Assembly (NCBI GenBank): GCA_963691815.1
Contig: OY829650.1
Coordinates: forward strand, 29,221,195 to 29,285,194
Direction of reading: 5' to 3'
Length of the DNA stretch: 64,000 nt
From: Echiichthys vipera
Taxonomy: Eukaryota > Chordata > Actinopteri > Perciformes > Trachinidae
Shown here: positions 1-11,067 of the stretch, piece by piece
How the letters are laid out: each line of letters opens with the position of its first letter
Position numbering within the stretch: position 1 is the stretch's first letter
Position numbers and translations under genes: made by a program
The notes under the pieces: model-generated
The model's database searches: none
The model's input: the letters and a program-made list of their open reading frames with translations, nothing else
Told to the model about the DNA's origin: nothing

Positions 1-540
1 TTCCAAAAGGGCCTCACCCTTGTACAAAGCCAGGTAGAGTGCAGGAAGAAGCCAACCTCTATATCACATCTGAAGCACACTAACAATTCAGGTTTTGATT
101 AATGTTATTTCTGGGGGCTGAGGTACAGTTGATAGAGGGAATTACCACCTGTCCAGAGGACATCAATTGGATAATTGTTACACACAAGTATTGAAAACCA
201 AAATGATGGGGTGTGGAAGAAATGAGTGTTGATTGTGATAGAGTGGTTGTCATTGCCAGTGACAGTGGGTGAGTCATTGAGGCGTTCCCTGGTATTCTGC
301 ACTTTTCACAGTGAGATTCAGAGGTTTGTGGTTAAACCACTGGGTGTTAGCTGATCAGCCTGCAGGAGCTATACAACCAGCAATGCCTCAAGAAACCCCA
401 AGGTTCATTAAGGACCCTGCACACCAAATCACCTGTTCTCCATGCTGCCCTCAGGTAAACGATACAGGACCCCCAAAGCACACACCAGCAGACTGAGAAA
501 GAGCCTTTTTATCCAGTAAATTAGGTATGTTGTCAACAGG
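1..540. other. no recognised feature
   Basis: I see no convincing coding exon, RNA gene or named repeat here. The short open frames are not supported by splice sites or family motifs. Confidence 0.5.
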
Positions 541-955
541 CAACGGATGGATGCATGGATGGATGGATGGATTGGTGGATGGTTGGATGGATGGATGGAT
601 GGATGGATGGTTGGATGGGTGGTTGAATGGATGGATGGATGGATGGATGGATGGGTGGATGGGTGGATGGATGGTTGAATCGATGGATGGATGAATCGAT
701 GGTTGGATGGATGGTTGAATCGATGGATGGATGAATGAATGGGTGGATGGATGGATGGGTGGATGGGTGGATGGATGGATGGATGAATGGATGGATGGAT
801 GGATGGATGGATGGATGGATGGATGGATTGATGGATAGTTGGATAGGTGGATGGATGGTTGGTTGGGTCGATGGGTGGATGGATGAATGGATGGATGGTT
901 GGATGGGGGTGGGTGTGTGGGTGGGTGGTTGGATGGATGAAAGGATGGATGGTTT
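541..955 (+). repeat. (TGGA)n tetranucleotide satellite, imperfect
   Basis: About 415 bp of TGGA/GGAT units with scattered changes to TGGG, TGGT and TGAA. The open frames through it read as runs of Met-Asp-Gly-Trp and are artefacts of the repeat. Some fish RTE-type LINEs end in GATG-like tails, but no LINE body is visible next to it. Confidence 0.95.
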
Positions 956-1783
956 TTGATAAAGCTTACAGCTATGACTTACGAGCCCTTAGCAATGTTG
1001 TTATTTTTAAGCTGATTTTGTTCTGCTTAATTATGCTGCTATAGGCCTAGTCTGCTGGGGATAATACTTTTCCAGATACTCTGAGCTTCTCTCCTCTCTG
1101 TCTGTATCATTCATGTCTCATCAATGCATGTTACTAATTCAACTTCCCTGGAGTTGTTTGTGCTTTGTCGTCTCGCAGGTCTCTGCTGATCGTGGTGGTG
1201 CCTGCTGCAGTGGTCCTGCATGACGCTTCCTGCTGCTAATATAGCTATTACTCATATATACTATCATTTGTTTTATAAACTTTAAAATTTGTAGCCATAA
1301 AAACACCATCAGTGGTATGTCTCGGTGTATCGTAGATGCTATTGCCACTACTCATCATGGATCATGTTTGCAGCCATAATTATTATCATTGTCATATTTA
1401 TATCACCTTAGCTGTGCTTGTTTCTACTATTCTGCTGTATTACAGTTTTGTTTGCTTTGACCTGGTTGAAGAAACTGGTAACCTCTCTTCATCATCACTC
1501 TCTCAGCAGAGCAAAAGACACCTCTTGCAAATGAGTTAACCCATTGTCATTGTTTTGACACACTTCCCGCACCCTTTTGCAAATAAGTGAACACAGATGC
1601 CATTCAAGCAGTCCAAATTCCATTGCTTTAGCTGTGGAGAATATATGTTCCCATCTCTTAGAAACTTCTTGACTAGTATGAAATCACTGAAGCACCTGTT
1701 TGACACTGCTTCACACAACTTTTCAATTTGCAATCAGTCTGCAGGCTTAAAAGGTGTCATGTTGTGTGTTGTAACTTGAGAGC
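956..1783. other. no recognised feature
   Basis: Ordinary AT-rich intergenic sequence; nothing recognised on either strand. Confidence 0.5.
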
Positions 1784-2300
1784 ATGGATGGTCTAAGGCA
1801 GATGAGAGTGAGAGGAAGAGGTAGAGGGCTCAGGGAAAGAGGAGTCAGAGGAAGAGGAGTCCGTGTGCGAGGTGGAGGTGTAGCTGGAAGGGCTCAAGTT
1901 ACTGATGAAATTAGGGCAACTTTGATTGATCATGTGGTAAATCATGGTCTTTCATTTAGAGAGGCTGGACAAAGAGTCCAACCTGTTCATAATAGAAACA
2001 CGGTTGCATCCATTTTCAGAAATTTTCAACTTGAGAACAGGTAATGTCCCTTATGCAGTATATACAGATATATCCGTAGTGATATACAGTATTCAATGCA
2101 ATTTTTTCCACATTTCATGTATTGTTTATAGAATCAAAAGGCTACTGGTCGGTGGTGGTAGATGAAGACTTTTGAATGCTGAGCAGGAGGCAGCCATTGT
2201 GAACATGGTTCTGGCAAATATTGCCATTAGGCTGTGGGAAATCAGGGCAGCAGTGATTGCAGATCAGGGGGTATTTAGAAATATAAATACTTTGGTGGAT
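1784..2300 (+). pseudogene. IS630/Tc1-type transposase N-terminal fragment
   Basis: The frame opens with an Arg-Gly-rich stretch (residues 8-40, RGRGRG type). A helix-turn-helix segment follows (EIRATLIDHVVNHGLSFREA), and the frame runs to 2040. A plausible intron (GT at 2041, AG at 2130-2131) leads into a second block containing LLVGGGR and NAEQEAAIVNMVLANIAIR, which is typical of this fish transposase family. One in-frame TGA lies at 2163-2165. The match stops near 2300 in a short GGAT run, so the catalytic DDE domain is absent. I recognise the family from its N-terminal pattern; the intron is inferred. Confidence 0.6.
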
Positions 2301-2329
2301 GGATGGATGGATAGATACCATAACATAAC

Positions 2330-3307
2330 TTACCCCAAAAGTTACTCCTCCAATTTGTAAAACCCGTATTTTACTTTACAACATTACTTTAAGTTCATTC
2401 ATTTGAATTGCTAAAAAAAAGCACCATAACAACTGTTCCCATGATGGTAGAATAATGTTGTAGTAGTGAAGCAAACAACCCCTTGTGCTGTGACTGTAGC
2501 AATGCAATGTTTGAACAGTTTATTTGTTGCCAAGCTCTTGCTTGCTAACATTACCTGCACCAGTTAGTGTCAATCCAGTTCTCCAAGTTTTGGTGGTGAT
2601 CTCTTCCTTGATGCAATAATTGCACAACTACATCACCAAAATGCAAATGAGTTTGTCATTTACCAAAACAGTGCACTGTTCCTCAATGTGTCCATTGTTC
2701 ATGATAGCACATATTTTCCTGTGACTGTGAGAAGGATTTGAAATGACTCAGCTGGATAGCAGCATCATGTGTGATGATTGGTTGTTCAGTATGATGCAAT
2801 GTGTGGAGGAGAACTATAAGAGTTATGAGTCCTTCCAACCAAAGGATTAGCATCCGAACTCCTGCACCCATACAGGTCTGTTAGAGGTAAGAGTGAAGAT
2901 GAGAAAGACATTATAAAAATATATTGTTACCAACTTTTTTTATTTATTATTTCAAATGGTGTTGGCTAATTTTTTTTTAACTTACTTTAAGAGATTTGGT
3001 AGTTTGACATGATGTGGTACTGTCTGCCTTTAGCTGCCTCTGATTACTGGACATGCAGAGATAAAAAGTCCACACATGATCATTTTACTTTTATTTTTTA
3101 ATTGTTTGCAGTAGCAGTAAAATGTCAAAGACAGGATGAGAGCCCTGAACTGAGGGATGAATAGAGTCATGTTGAAAACCAGTTGTAAAACATACAATTT
3201 TAGAATAACTTATACAAATTTATGGTTTGACATTTGGCTGTTATGTTTTTCTCTATCTTTGTAGTTAGGGTGTGTGTTCAGGTTCAGTCTGGTGTTTAGC
3301 AGTCAGA
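2330..3307. other. upstream region of the first transcobalamin-like gene
   Basis: No coding feature. The stretch lies just upstream of the start codon at 3308. I could not identify a convincing TATA box or other promoter element. Confidence 0.4.
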
Positions 3308-6235
3308 ATGATGACTCCAGCTCTCCTCTCCGCAGCCTTGCTGCTGCTACTGCTACCTGAGGTTCCAGCTACGAGTGAGCTTTTTTAATATTAAAGAGCT
3401 AAAGGTCTTGGAAATATGTGCACAAAAAGAAACCCTGTCTCTGGGGAAACATGGCTCCTCTGCTTCCCCACTTGTGGACCTGACACAGTTTGGGTACCGA
3501 TTTTAAAAACACCCCCCTTTCAGCAACACAACTTCCTGGGCTGTGCTGAGTGAGACTTGAGTACAGCTAACACCTTTTATCCTTGGGGTCAGTTTGACAC
3601 GAGCAATTACAGCCAGAATTAACATCCAAAATGATCATCAGAAAACAAAATATTTTACAGATTGACCTAAAATTGGATCGAGGTTTGTGTGTTTTAAAGT
3701 AAGCAAATTATTTGTAAGTACTTTTTTGTGTCATTTATAATATTTGGAATCAAAGTCATTTCCATTATCAAGGACAGTAGCATGTACATACAAGGTCAAT
3801 TTGACCCCAGGAAAAAACAAACACGGTTTCAACAACATTTCTAAATATTTGAATTGTAAAAAATATAATAATAACAATGATTATAATGATTATGATATAT
3901 ATAATTATAATTATTATAATTGTAGTGACATTAGCAGCACTAAGTTGACTGTTTGACTTTCCAATTTTGGAAGGTAACATGTCTGCTGGTGGTTGAGAGG
4001 TCACATGAGGATCTCATTCTCATCAGAGGAGGATGCATCATAATCAGGGTCCTCCTCAACATTGTCCCCTGTCTCAGATACATTCCCCTCTATGTCACTT
4101 TCACTGTCTAACAGCTGTGACAAAACCTCACTGCTTTTCATGGCGAGAAAGCACACAGCACCAAGATAAATGGCCCAGAAGGCTGCTGTGGAAGCTTTTA
4201 TATGTTTGCTCCCCCCTTGAACTATCACTGTGCTCGCAGGGACCAAATGTCCCCGCGCACAAGTCATGGGAAATATCGGTGGTTCTCACACTACTGCCGG
4301 TGCAGTCAGATAGCTCTATATACTATTGAAACAATGTTGCCAATGTTTGTGAGAATTGCCAACAGGTGTGTATCCCGTGGGGGTTGCCAGCATTTTGCAT
4401 GTGCATGTGCATGTGTGTTGGTGTGTGTTGAACTACATATTTCCGAGACAAACTTTTTTATCTAATAGTAACCATAGTGTTTTCCTAAACAACCAAAACA
4501 AATGTGTGTTTATGTGTCTTATACAGTTAAAACAGCCTGGGGTCAAACTGACCCCAGGCTGTTTGTAAATAATCATGTCAATTTAAAGTCTTTCCAGTTG
4601 TCCTCATAAAAATAGTAAAATTCATTAAAATTTAAGCAAAAAAAATGATGTCAACCATGTTTTTAGAGATGCTAAACATTGAATGTGGTCCAATTGACCC
4701 CAAGGACAGCAGGAGGGTTAAACATATTTCAGTTGATTCATTATTAAATGTCCGCAGCCATCCTGCCATTGAGAAGAATTCAATTTTATTATTGCAGCTA
4801 TATCATATTGTTTATCCTCTTTCCATCTTCTGAACTTCTGACTTCCTTTTTTTTCAGAATCTAATCAAACTCCAATTAGTGTCATTGTGACAAACTCTGT
4901 GACAAACTCTCCCAATCAGACCTACTGCACTTCTGTGGTTTACAGAGGAATCTTACTGGGTGGACTGAGGAGACTGCAGGAATCAAACAAGGCTTTCTGG
5001 TGAGATCACATCAGCTGTTAGCCAGCTTCAGCTTAAAGTTATAACATACATAGAACCAAATGCTGTCAGTAGGGCAAGCACCGGAAAAGACGGCTAGCCT
5101 ACACCCTTAAGTGAGGAGTGCCTTTCCCAGCTGCAAAAAAATTAAAGGACTGTACTCCAGTGAATCGGGTAATCAACTTCAGGGCTTTAGACTGCAAAGA
5201 AGTGGTCACATTTTGCGACCAAAATTCTAGAGTGAGCCACTGAATTTTTCATCTGGTCACGGATGTGCAACCAGATGCCTCGCCATATCAATATGTAAGA
5301 GGCTAAACAGCAACAGAGTGACAGATAATACATGAACACTATGTGAGCACGGTAAGAAAATAGTGCTGTCAACAAAGTAAAACAAAAACGCAGCTAGTCA
5401 CAGTGTCGGGACCTGACGGACCCGAAGGCTCCGTAGGTGTTGAGCCAGAATAGTGTTCATGTCGACTCTTTGGGAACAAATCAACAGTGTTTGACTGATT
5501 CACTGACTTTAAAATGACTCAGCTGGATATCAGTGAGTGAGGCAGCAGGTGACACACAGATTGATCTGATCAGTCAGTGTAGATACGGTTCATATGTTTA
5601 AACACATATACAGACTGATCTGATCAGTCAGTGTAGATATGGTTCATATGTTTAAACACATATACAGACTGATCTGATCAGTCAGTTTAGATACGGTTCA
5701 TATGTTTAAAACACATATACAGACTGATCTGATCAGTCAGTGTAGATACGGTTCATATGTTTAAACACATATACAGACTGATCTGATCAGTGTAGATACG
5801 GTTCATATGTTTAAACACATATACAGACTGATCTGATCTGATCAGTGTAGATACGGTTCATATGTTTAAGCACATGTACAGACTGAGTGACAAAAATACC
5901 ATCTGCGGTTGTCCCTGCAGTTTCACCTACACAGAGGATCCAAACTATGGCCCGCTTCTACAGAGTGTGAACGGTTTGGCTGGAAGTTCAGAGGAACGTA
6001 CGTACTGGGAGCTGCTGGTCAAAACATCAAACAACCAAATCATCAGACCTAATGTTGGTGAGTCAACCGAGAAAACACATTTCTGTCTTTTTATAGTCAA
6101 CATCCACTGTATTTTGCTCTTTCTGGAGGCTAAACCAGTTAACGGTCTTGTTTTTTCTTGATTTTGTTTGCAGGTATTGGATGTTACATTCCAAGTGCAA
6201 ATGACCAAATCATCCTGAACTATAACAAATACTAA
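3308..6235 (+). CDS. secreted transcobalamin beta-domain-like (DUF4430-type) protein, copy A
   Basis: Four exons join in frame: 3308-3374, 4858-4999, 5921-6057 and 6174-6235 (135 residues), all with GT-AG junctions. Exon 1 encodes a signal peptide (MMTPALLSAALLLLLLPEV). The rest resembles the C-terminal beta domain of transcobalamin and intrinsic factor: FTYTEDPNYGP, a TYWELLVKT strand, then GIGCYIPSANDQIILNY at the end. The large alpha/alpha barrel that forms most of the cobalamin-binding surface in full-length family members is absent. Cysteines occur near the start of the domain and in GIGCYIP. Two ATGs are adjacent at the start; the first is chosen. A polyadenylation signal AATAAA lies at 6603-6608. 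The family call is from motif similarity. Function is unknown and cobalamin binding is not implied. Confidence 0.8.
4001..4267 (-). pseudogene. acidic N-terminal fragment of a piggyBac-like transposase
   Basis: An 88-codon open frame whose second half is acidic and serine-rich (SESDIEGNVSETGDNVEEDP, then DYDASSSDENE). That is the usual character of the N-terminus of piggyBac-type transposases in fish. The true start may be the internal Met before KSSEVLSQLL. No catalytic domain follows. The call rests mainly on composition and on lying between TTAA-type termini. Confidence 0.4.
4530..4564. repeat. perfect 16-bp inverted repeat (hairpin)
   Basis: Arms at 4530-4545 and 4549-4564 are exact reverse complements around a 3-nt spacer, with CCTGGGGTCA in the arm. 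The arm contains the same GGGGTCA motif found in the element's outer termini. Confidence 0.85.
5554..5880 (+). repeat. 54-bp tandem repeat, about six copies
   Basis: The unit contains GACTGATCTGATCAGTCAG, GATACGGTTCATATG and TTTAAACACATATACA. Two copies starting at 5562 and 5616 define the 54-bp period. Later copies carry small deletions and a duplicated GATCT. The array sits in intron 2 of copy A and ends about 40 bp before the exon 3 splice acceptor at 5919-5920. Several short palindromes (CTGATCAG, CATATG, GTTTAAAC) fall in each unit. Confidence 0.9.
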
Positions 6236-6299
6236 AGAATCAGCAGCCACTGGAAATCAACATGGGATCAAAGCCACTGTATGATCATGAATTTCAAAG

Positions 6300-8560
6300 A
6301 TTAGCAATCAACTTCCATTTCCAATTGTTTCTTGTTCAGAGAGTTGTAATGTAAGAAGTATTCTAAATACATTGGGGAAGCAGACTGTTTGTTCATAGTA
6401 TTGACAAGGAAAGAGTTCACATAACAATACTTTGTCTTAAATATTGAATTGTCATCTCATGGAAATCCACCTTAAATGTCCGGCTTGGTAACCAGATATT
6501 TCCTCCTTAAGATTTATTCTTATAACTAAGGCTGTGGGGTTACATACTCTGTCATACACTTAAACACGCTCTGTGGAAGTCTTTCTGAATTGAGAAAAAA
6601 TGAATAAAATAAAATCTCCTTTACATCATCAAATCTGTATTATGTTTTTCACTCTATTTTACGATCAATTTTACAGTTTTACAGATCAGTGTTGCTACTA
6701 GTGCATTGGTTTATATGAAACAAGGTCTTCCTATGTTTTTCATCTGACTCAAAGGACGCCTGCACGAAGGTCATTATAGTGATAACTATAATGAAAATGA
6801 CCTGAGTGTCGGAACGCTGCCGATGCCTCATTTTCTGCATTATTGTGTTTCCTAAATGCATCGAATGAGCTTCCATAAAAGAGGTTGTCTGAATCAACAG
6901 ATAAGATATATTTATTTATTTATTATTTATTTATATTTATTTATTCGTCCTTATCATATTTAATGTCAGTGTGATACTGTTCCCAGTGATATCGTTCCCC
7001 ACTGTTGTTGTTATAGTTGTGGTGAGAACAATTTTAAAAGCTATTTATAGTTATCATTATAGTTATAGTTCTTGGTGTGGAAGGCCCTTTAAAATCTTAG
7101 TTTTACCCATTTCACAGCCTTTGCTTCTCCCAGAAGTGTATTGAGCTTAGATTTTGCCAAAAAGAAAAGTCTTGCATTCACATGGACCACTATAAATATA
7201 CTGTCCTTCCAGTGGAGTTCTGAATATTTCATTATAAAGATTAAAATCCTCATCAGAATTTATTTTATTTTATTTATTTATTTTCACTTATCTGGTCCCT
7301 ATAGGAGTCCCTCTTGAGTCTGTACACAGATACATTACCTATAGCACATAATGAGGAAGATTTGCAACCTGGCAGGACCCTGTTTCAAAACTGTAAATGC
7401 TTCGTCCTGCTCACATTGAGTTATAAGTAGGAATGCTCTTCAATTGGTAAAACATTTCTTTGCCACCATAGAGCTTAGCAGTGCTACAGCAGGATAGAAG
7501 AACTGCATGGTATCTGCGTCTTTAAAATAGTGAACCTTCCCTGAAATGTGTATGTAGCAAAAAAGATAAATGTCTGTAACGAAAGTAAGCCTTGGTAACT
7601 ATCGGTAACTATCGGTAACTATCGGTAACTGCAGGGATGACACAGGGAAAGGAAAAGAAGTAGGGACACTCGCTACATCACTGGATCAACCAAAACAACC
7701 AAAACCTACTATCGTCTCAAATGGAGGACGACCCACTCTACCACTGAGCTAAAGTCGCCCCTGGACTCCCCCTTATTTCCTCTTACCGAAAAAGGGCATG
7801 TATGTGACGTTGGGGGGAGGGAGATACAGCCGTCTGGCTGAAGTTTAGCTCCGAGGAGAAGTGAGGGCCAGCGGCTAGCTGACACTCAAGAGGCCCACAC
7901 ACCTAATTATTCATCAGCTTTGACCTACAATAAAATAAAAAACTAGCCCGTTACAAAAACTTTCACCCCCCTCAGTGTTGTCATGGAGATATAACCCAAA
8001 ACATACAGACTAGAATGTTTTTTTGTACCAGGCCTTAAACAGGTTTAATCATGCTGTGAAAACGGCCTGTTTAACATGGGGGTCAATGAGAAACTCCTCT
8101 ATTATGAAACCTGCCCCTAGTGGACACTCTGAGAACTGCAGTTTATGTCACTTCCTGATTGGATAAACTAGGAAGTCGCTGTGGTGGGGGCTTGATGGTG
8201 ACAAACACTCACTCACTCAAACACATAAGACACTACAATCACCAAGTCACTATCACGGCTAGTAAAAAAAAAAAAAACGTTTTTTTTCTCATATCGCAAT
8301 CCAGTCATACTGATAGATTTGATGCCATAAATCCAGGTTTTGAGACATCGGAGTAGAATTTAATTTATGGCGCTCACAATGATGTCAACTGTTTATTCCC
8401 TTATGTTCATTCCCTTTAAAAATCCATTCAAATCAACAGATGGAAGAGCTAAATGTTTTATTCAGATGATATTATCACTCCAAACTAAACACATGTTAAC
8501 TAAAACCCAAGCATGTTGTCGGCTCTGAACTCATGTTGATGTACACTGACTGCTGAATCG
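6300..8560. other. spacer between the convergent genes, 3' UTR and minor repeats
   Basis: It holds the 3' end of copy A (signal at 6603-6608) and an AT-rich TTTA run near 6905-6945. A short tandem of GGTAACTATC units lies at about 7590-7630, and a tRNA-like SINE head fragment at about 7708-7761 (GGACGACCCACTCTACCACT). The polyadenylation signal of copy B, read on the minus strand, is at 8457-8462. No host coding exon seen. Confidence 0.6.
7708..7761 (-). repeat. SINE head fragment (tRNA-like)
   Basis: Read on the minus strand this is a box A-like segment (GGCGACTTTAGCTCAGTGGT followed by AGAG). It matches the heads of the two longer SINE copies near 16.1 and 17.5 kb. The rest of the SINE is missing. 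Confidence 0.6.
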
Positions 8561-10717
8561 TCACCACGCTGTAAATTTCAGGATGATTTGCTCATTTGCA
8601 CTGGGAATGTAACATCCAATACCTGCAAAGAAAAAGCCATACAGATGGTGCATTATTATCTGATATACAGTAAAATGATAACAAGACTGATGAACAGACA
8701 CTTGCAATGTGGACTTACCAACATCAGGTCTTGTGATTTTGCCATCTGGAGTCTTGACCAGCAGCTGCCAGTATGTATGGTCTTCATCATTTCCAGCCAC
8801 TCCGTTCACACTCTCCAGGTACGGACCGTAGTTTGGATCCTCTGTGTAGGTGAACCTGCAGGACCAAACAAACAGCAATTGATATTAATTAGTAGTAATA
8901 GTAAGTGTTATCTTTAAATAAAGGGGACACGAGTAGAGTTCTAAGATGATACTTTGTCTTACATTTTGAATTATAATCTCCTGGGATTCCACCTTCACCT
9001 TAAATGTTCTGGTAACCGGATATTTCCTCCTCAAGATGTATTCTTACTTAGGCTGTTTGATTACATCTGTTAGACACTTAAACATGCTCTGTGTGAGTCT
9101 TTCTGAATTAAGAAAAAACAAATCTCCTTTACGGCATCAAATCCATTTGGCAAAATTGCCCTTTCCACTATTTTCTCATCAAAATCAATACAGTTTTTTC
9201 CCCAAATTATGCAAATGATCATACATTTGTCCAAACCACCATCAGTGTTTCTTATATCTGTTTATCTGCTGCACCTTTCAGTCACTGTTGGACAACTTTG
9301 TATTTTAAGTCTTCAAATGACACAATCAAGGTCTTAATATGTTTTTCATCACACTTAACCTCTCAATCTGAGGTTTGATCTACATTGTGCAATTGTTATG
9401 TATGAGTTATGCTGTGAGCAATGTTGGGTTCTAGATTAAGTATATTTAATTACTTGGCCAAGTGTCAAAGATTAAATGAAATTTCCTTAAATTACAATTA
9501 AACAATCTTATTTGAATATCTTAACTTTTGTTCATTAAAATAGCATGGATACAGTCTGTACTTATTGATTAAAGTAAAATTCACAACCTTTACTGTTCAA
9601 TCAAAAACAAAACATCATAATGTCACAGTTAAATGTCTTGTTTACTGCCTCAAACTCTTTTAGCAGTCAGAAAGTTTTCTTTTGTATCTATGTTCAGAGT
9701 TTGACATTAAAAGGTGGAAGAACATTGATCTGTTTTTTTCTAAATAATTACTAGCTAGGTCATTGGAGTTTTTGTAGGGAAAACACATTATAACTCACAA
9801 CGTAACATTGTGTACATAAAAAGGTAGGTCTGGTTTTCTTTAAAAGTCTTTAAAAGTGTATTGATTTCTTCTTGTAGTTTTGGTACTTTTACATTTAGAC
9901 AGTTTGCCCATAATTATACAATTATTGTGCTCAGTATTAAAAACAATAAATGCTACAGTGTTGTTCAGACTTTGCCATTGAGCCAGTGTCAGTGTCACGA
10001 GTAACTGCATCTCAGGCTGAAAAGCTGTGTTTCACTGCCCTCTGGCTGAAAAAGGAAAGCGTGCTGCTTCCTGACACCCATCAGATGACGGTGGTTGGGT
10101 GTGTGGATATAATCTGTAGATCAGCGATGTAGTTAAACATCATACTGGCTCAGTGTTTGGTTACAGTTCAGCTGTTGTCACAAAAATAAAGAAATACATT
10201 TGTACTATACTGTATTTCAATGGTCGTGAGAAAGTCCATTTATGTGAAAATGATTGAAAAGTATTTTGTGAGATGGTTATAAATCACTATTGTAAACTAC
10301 CAATAAGCACATTTATCTTCTCATAAGGTAATTTCTCAAACAAAGCTTCGTATCAGTAAGTTGCGGACTGTCACAGCGGATTTCATGATCTCACTTAAAG
10401 TTTGCATTGGAGTGCATGAGCCTCGTCAGTGCACCCAGCAGCATCCCTCTGTCAGCCACACGAGTGCTGAAGGTCTCAGGACTGGTGCCCAGTAAGCTGT
10501 TCTCCACCACCACATCCATGGGAACTGTTTTACTTCCTGAAGGATAGATGACGAATAATTGTCACGTTTTCATATGCAGTAATCATATCAGAAAATCATT
10601 TGATATATTAGATTTTTATGAATGAATCTGAAGCTTACTTTGAGTCAGGGTCCCGGGAAGCAGCAGCAGCAGCAGGGCTGCAGAGAGCAGAGCAGCCATC
10701 CTCATCATCATCATCAT
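8561..10717 (-). CDS. secreted transcobalamin beta-domain-like (DUF4430-type) protein, copy B
   Basis: Four minus-strand exons join in frame: 10717-10639, 10536-10395, 8855-8719 and 8622-8561 (139 residues). All junctions are GT-AG with the same phases as copy A, and exons 2-4 have the same lengths (142, 137, 62 nt). The start lies in a run of five ATGs, followed by a hydrophobic signal peptide (MAALLSAALLLLLLPGT). The domain contains FTYTEDPNYGPYLESVNGVA, TYWQLLVKTPDGKITRPDVG and IGCYIPSANEQIILKFTAW. It lacks the family's cobalamin-binding barrel. AATAAA occurs about 100 bp past the stop (8457-8462). It is convergent with copy A, so the pair arose by inverted duplication or later inversion. 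A Lys replaces the Cys that copy A has at the exon 2/3 junction. Confidence 0.8.
8940..9350 (+). repeat. diverged duplicate of the 3' flank of copy A (6417-6748)
   Basis: Shared landmarks occur in the same order and orientation: ATACTTTGTCTTA, GATATTTCCTCCT, GAGTCTTTCTGAATT-like, AATCTCCTTTAC and TATGTTTTTCATC. The segment lies on the + strand inside intron 2 of the minus-strand copy B. Confidence 0.75.
9360..10390. other. intron 2 of copy B, remainder
   Basis: AT-rich intronic sequence with no supported exon or recognised element. Confidence 0.5.
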
Positions 10718-11066
10718 CAGGGCTGAGACTCCGCTGACTGTAAACTCACTGTACTGCTACAGTGTTTTATTCCACTCAGAACTGTTTACATACTGGAGCG
10801 GAGTGAATTTTGTTGATCCTAGTTTGAAAAAGGTGATAATGTTTTCCACATAGCCAGTTCAATTGTCACCTTGAGGTTATGTAATGAAAGAATGTTTGCA
10901 CTGCTAAATTGTGTCCTTCAGTTGTACTGCATCATGTGCCAAGATACTCTTCCACCCCCTCCAAAAATGTGTGTTTTATTAAAGGGAAAGGCCAAGCAAG
11001 CTGAGCAGTCACAGCAGTGTGCATGCATTCTGTTGAATTCAAATATTTCATGACTTCAGCACTATT
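10718..11066. other. upstream region of copy B
   Basis: On the minus strand an AATAAAACACTG stretch (about 10758-10775) lies 40-60 bp before the start codon and could serve as a TATA-like element. Nothing else is recognised. Confidence 0.35.
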
Positions 11067-11067
11067 G

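Larger units (their letters stand above)
3567..4721. mobile_element. piggyBac-like non-autonomous element in intron 1 of copy A
   Basis: The right end reads, on the reverse strand, TTAACCCTCCTGCTGTCCTT followed by GGGGTCAATT. The left end reads CTAACACC, then CCTTGGGGTCAGTTTGAC. These fit the TTAA-bounded termini of fish piggyBac-like MITEs, with the left TTAA mutated to CTAA. Several further copies of the TTGACCCC motif occur inside (about 3800, 4545 and 4695). The element lies wholly within the intron between exons 1 and 2 of the transcobalamin-like gene. Confidence 0.6.

Noticed and set aside
735..1044. Met-Asp-Gly-Trp repeat frames
   Set aside because: Artefact of the TGGA tetranucleotide repeat.
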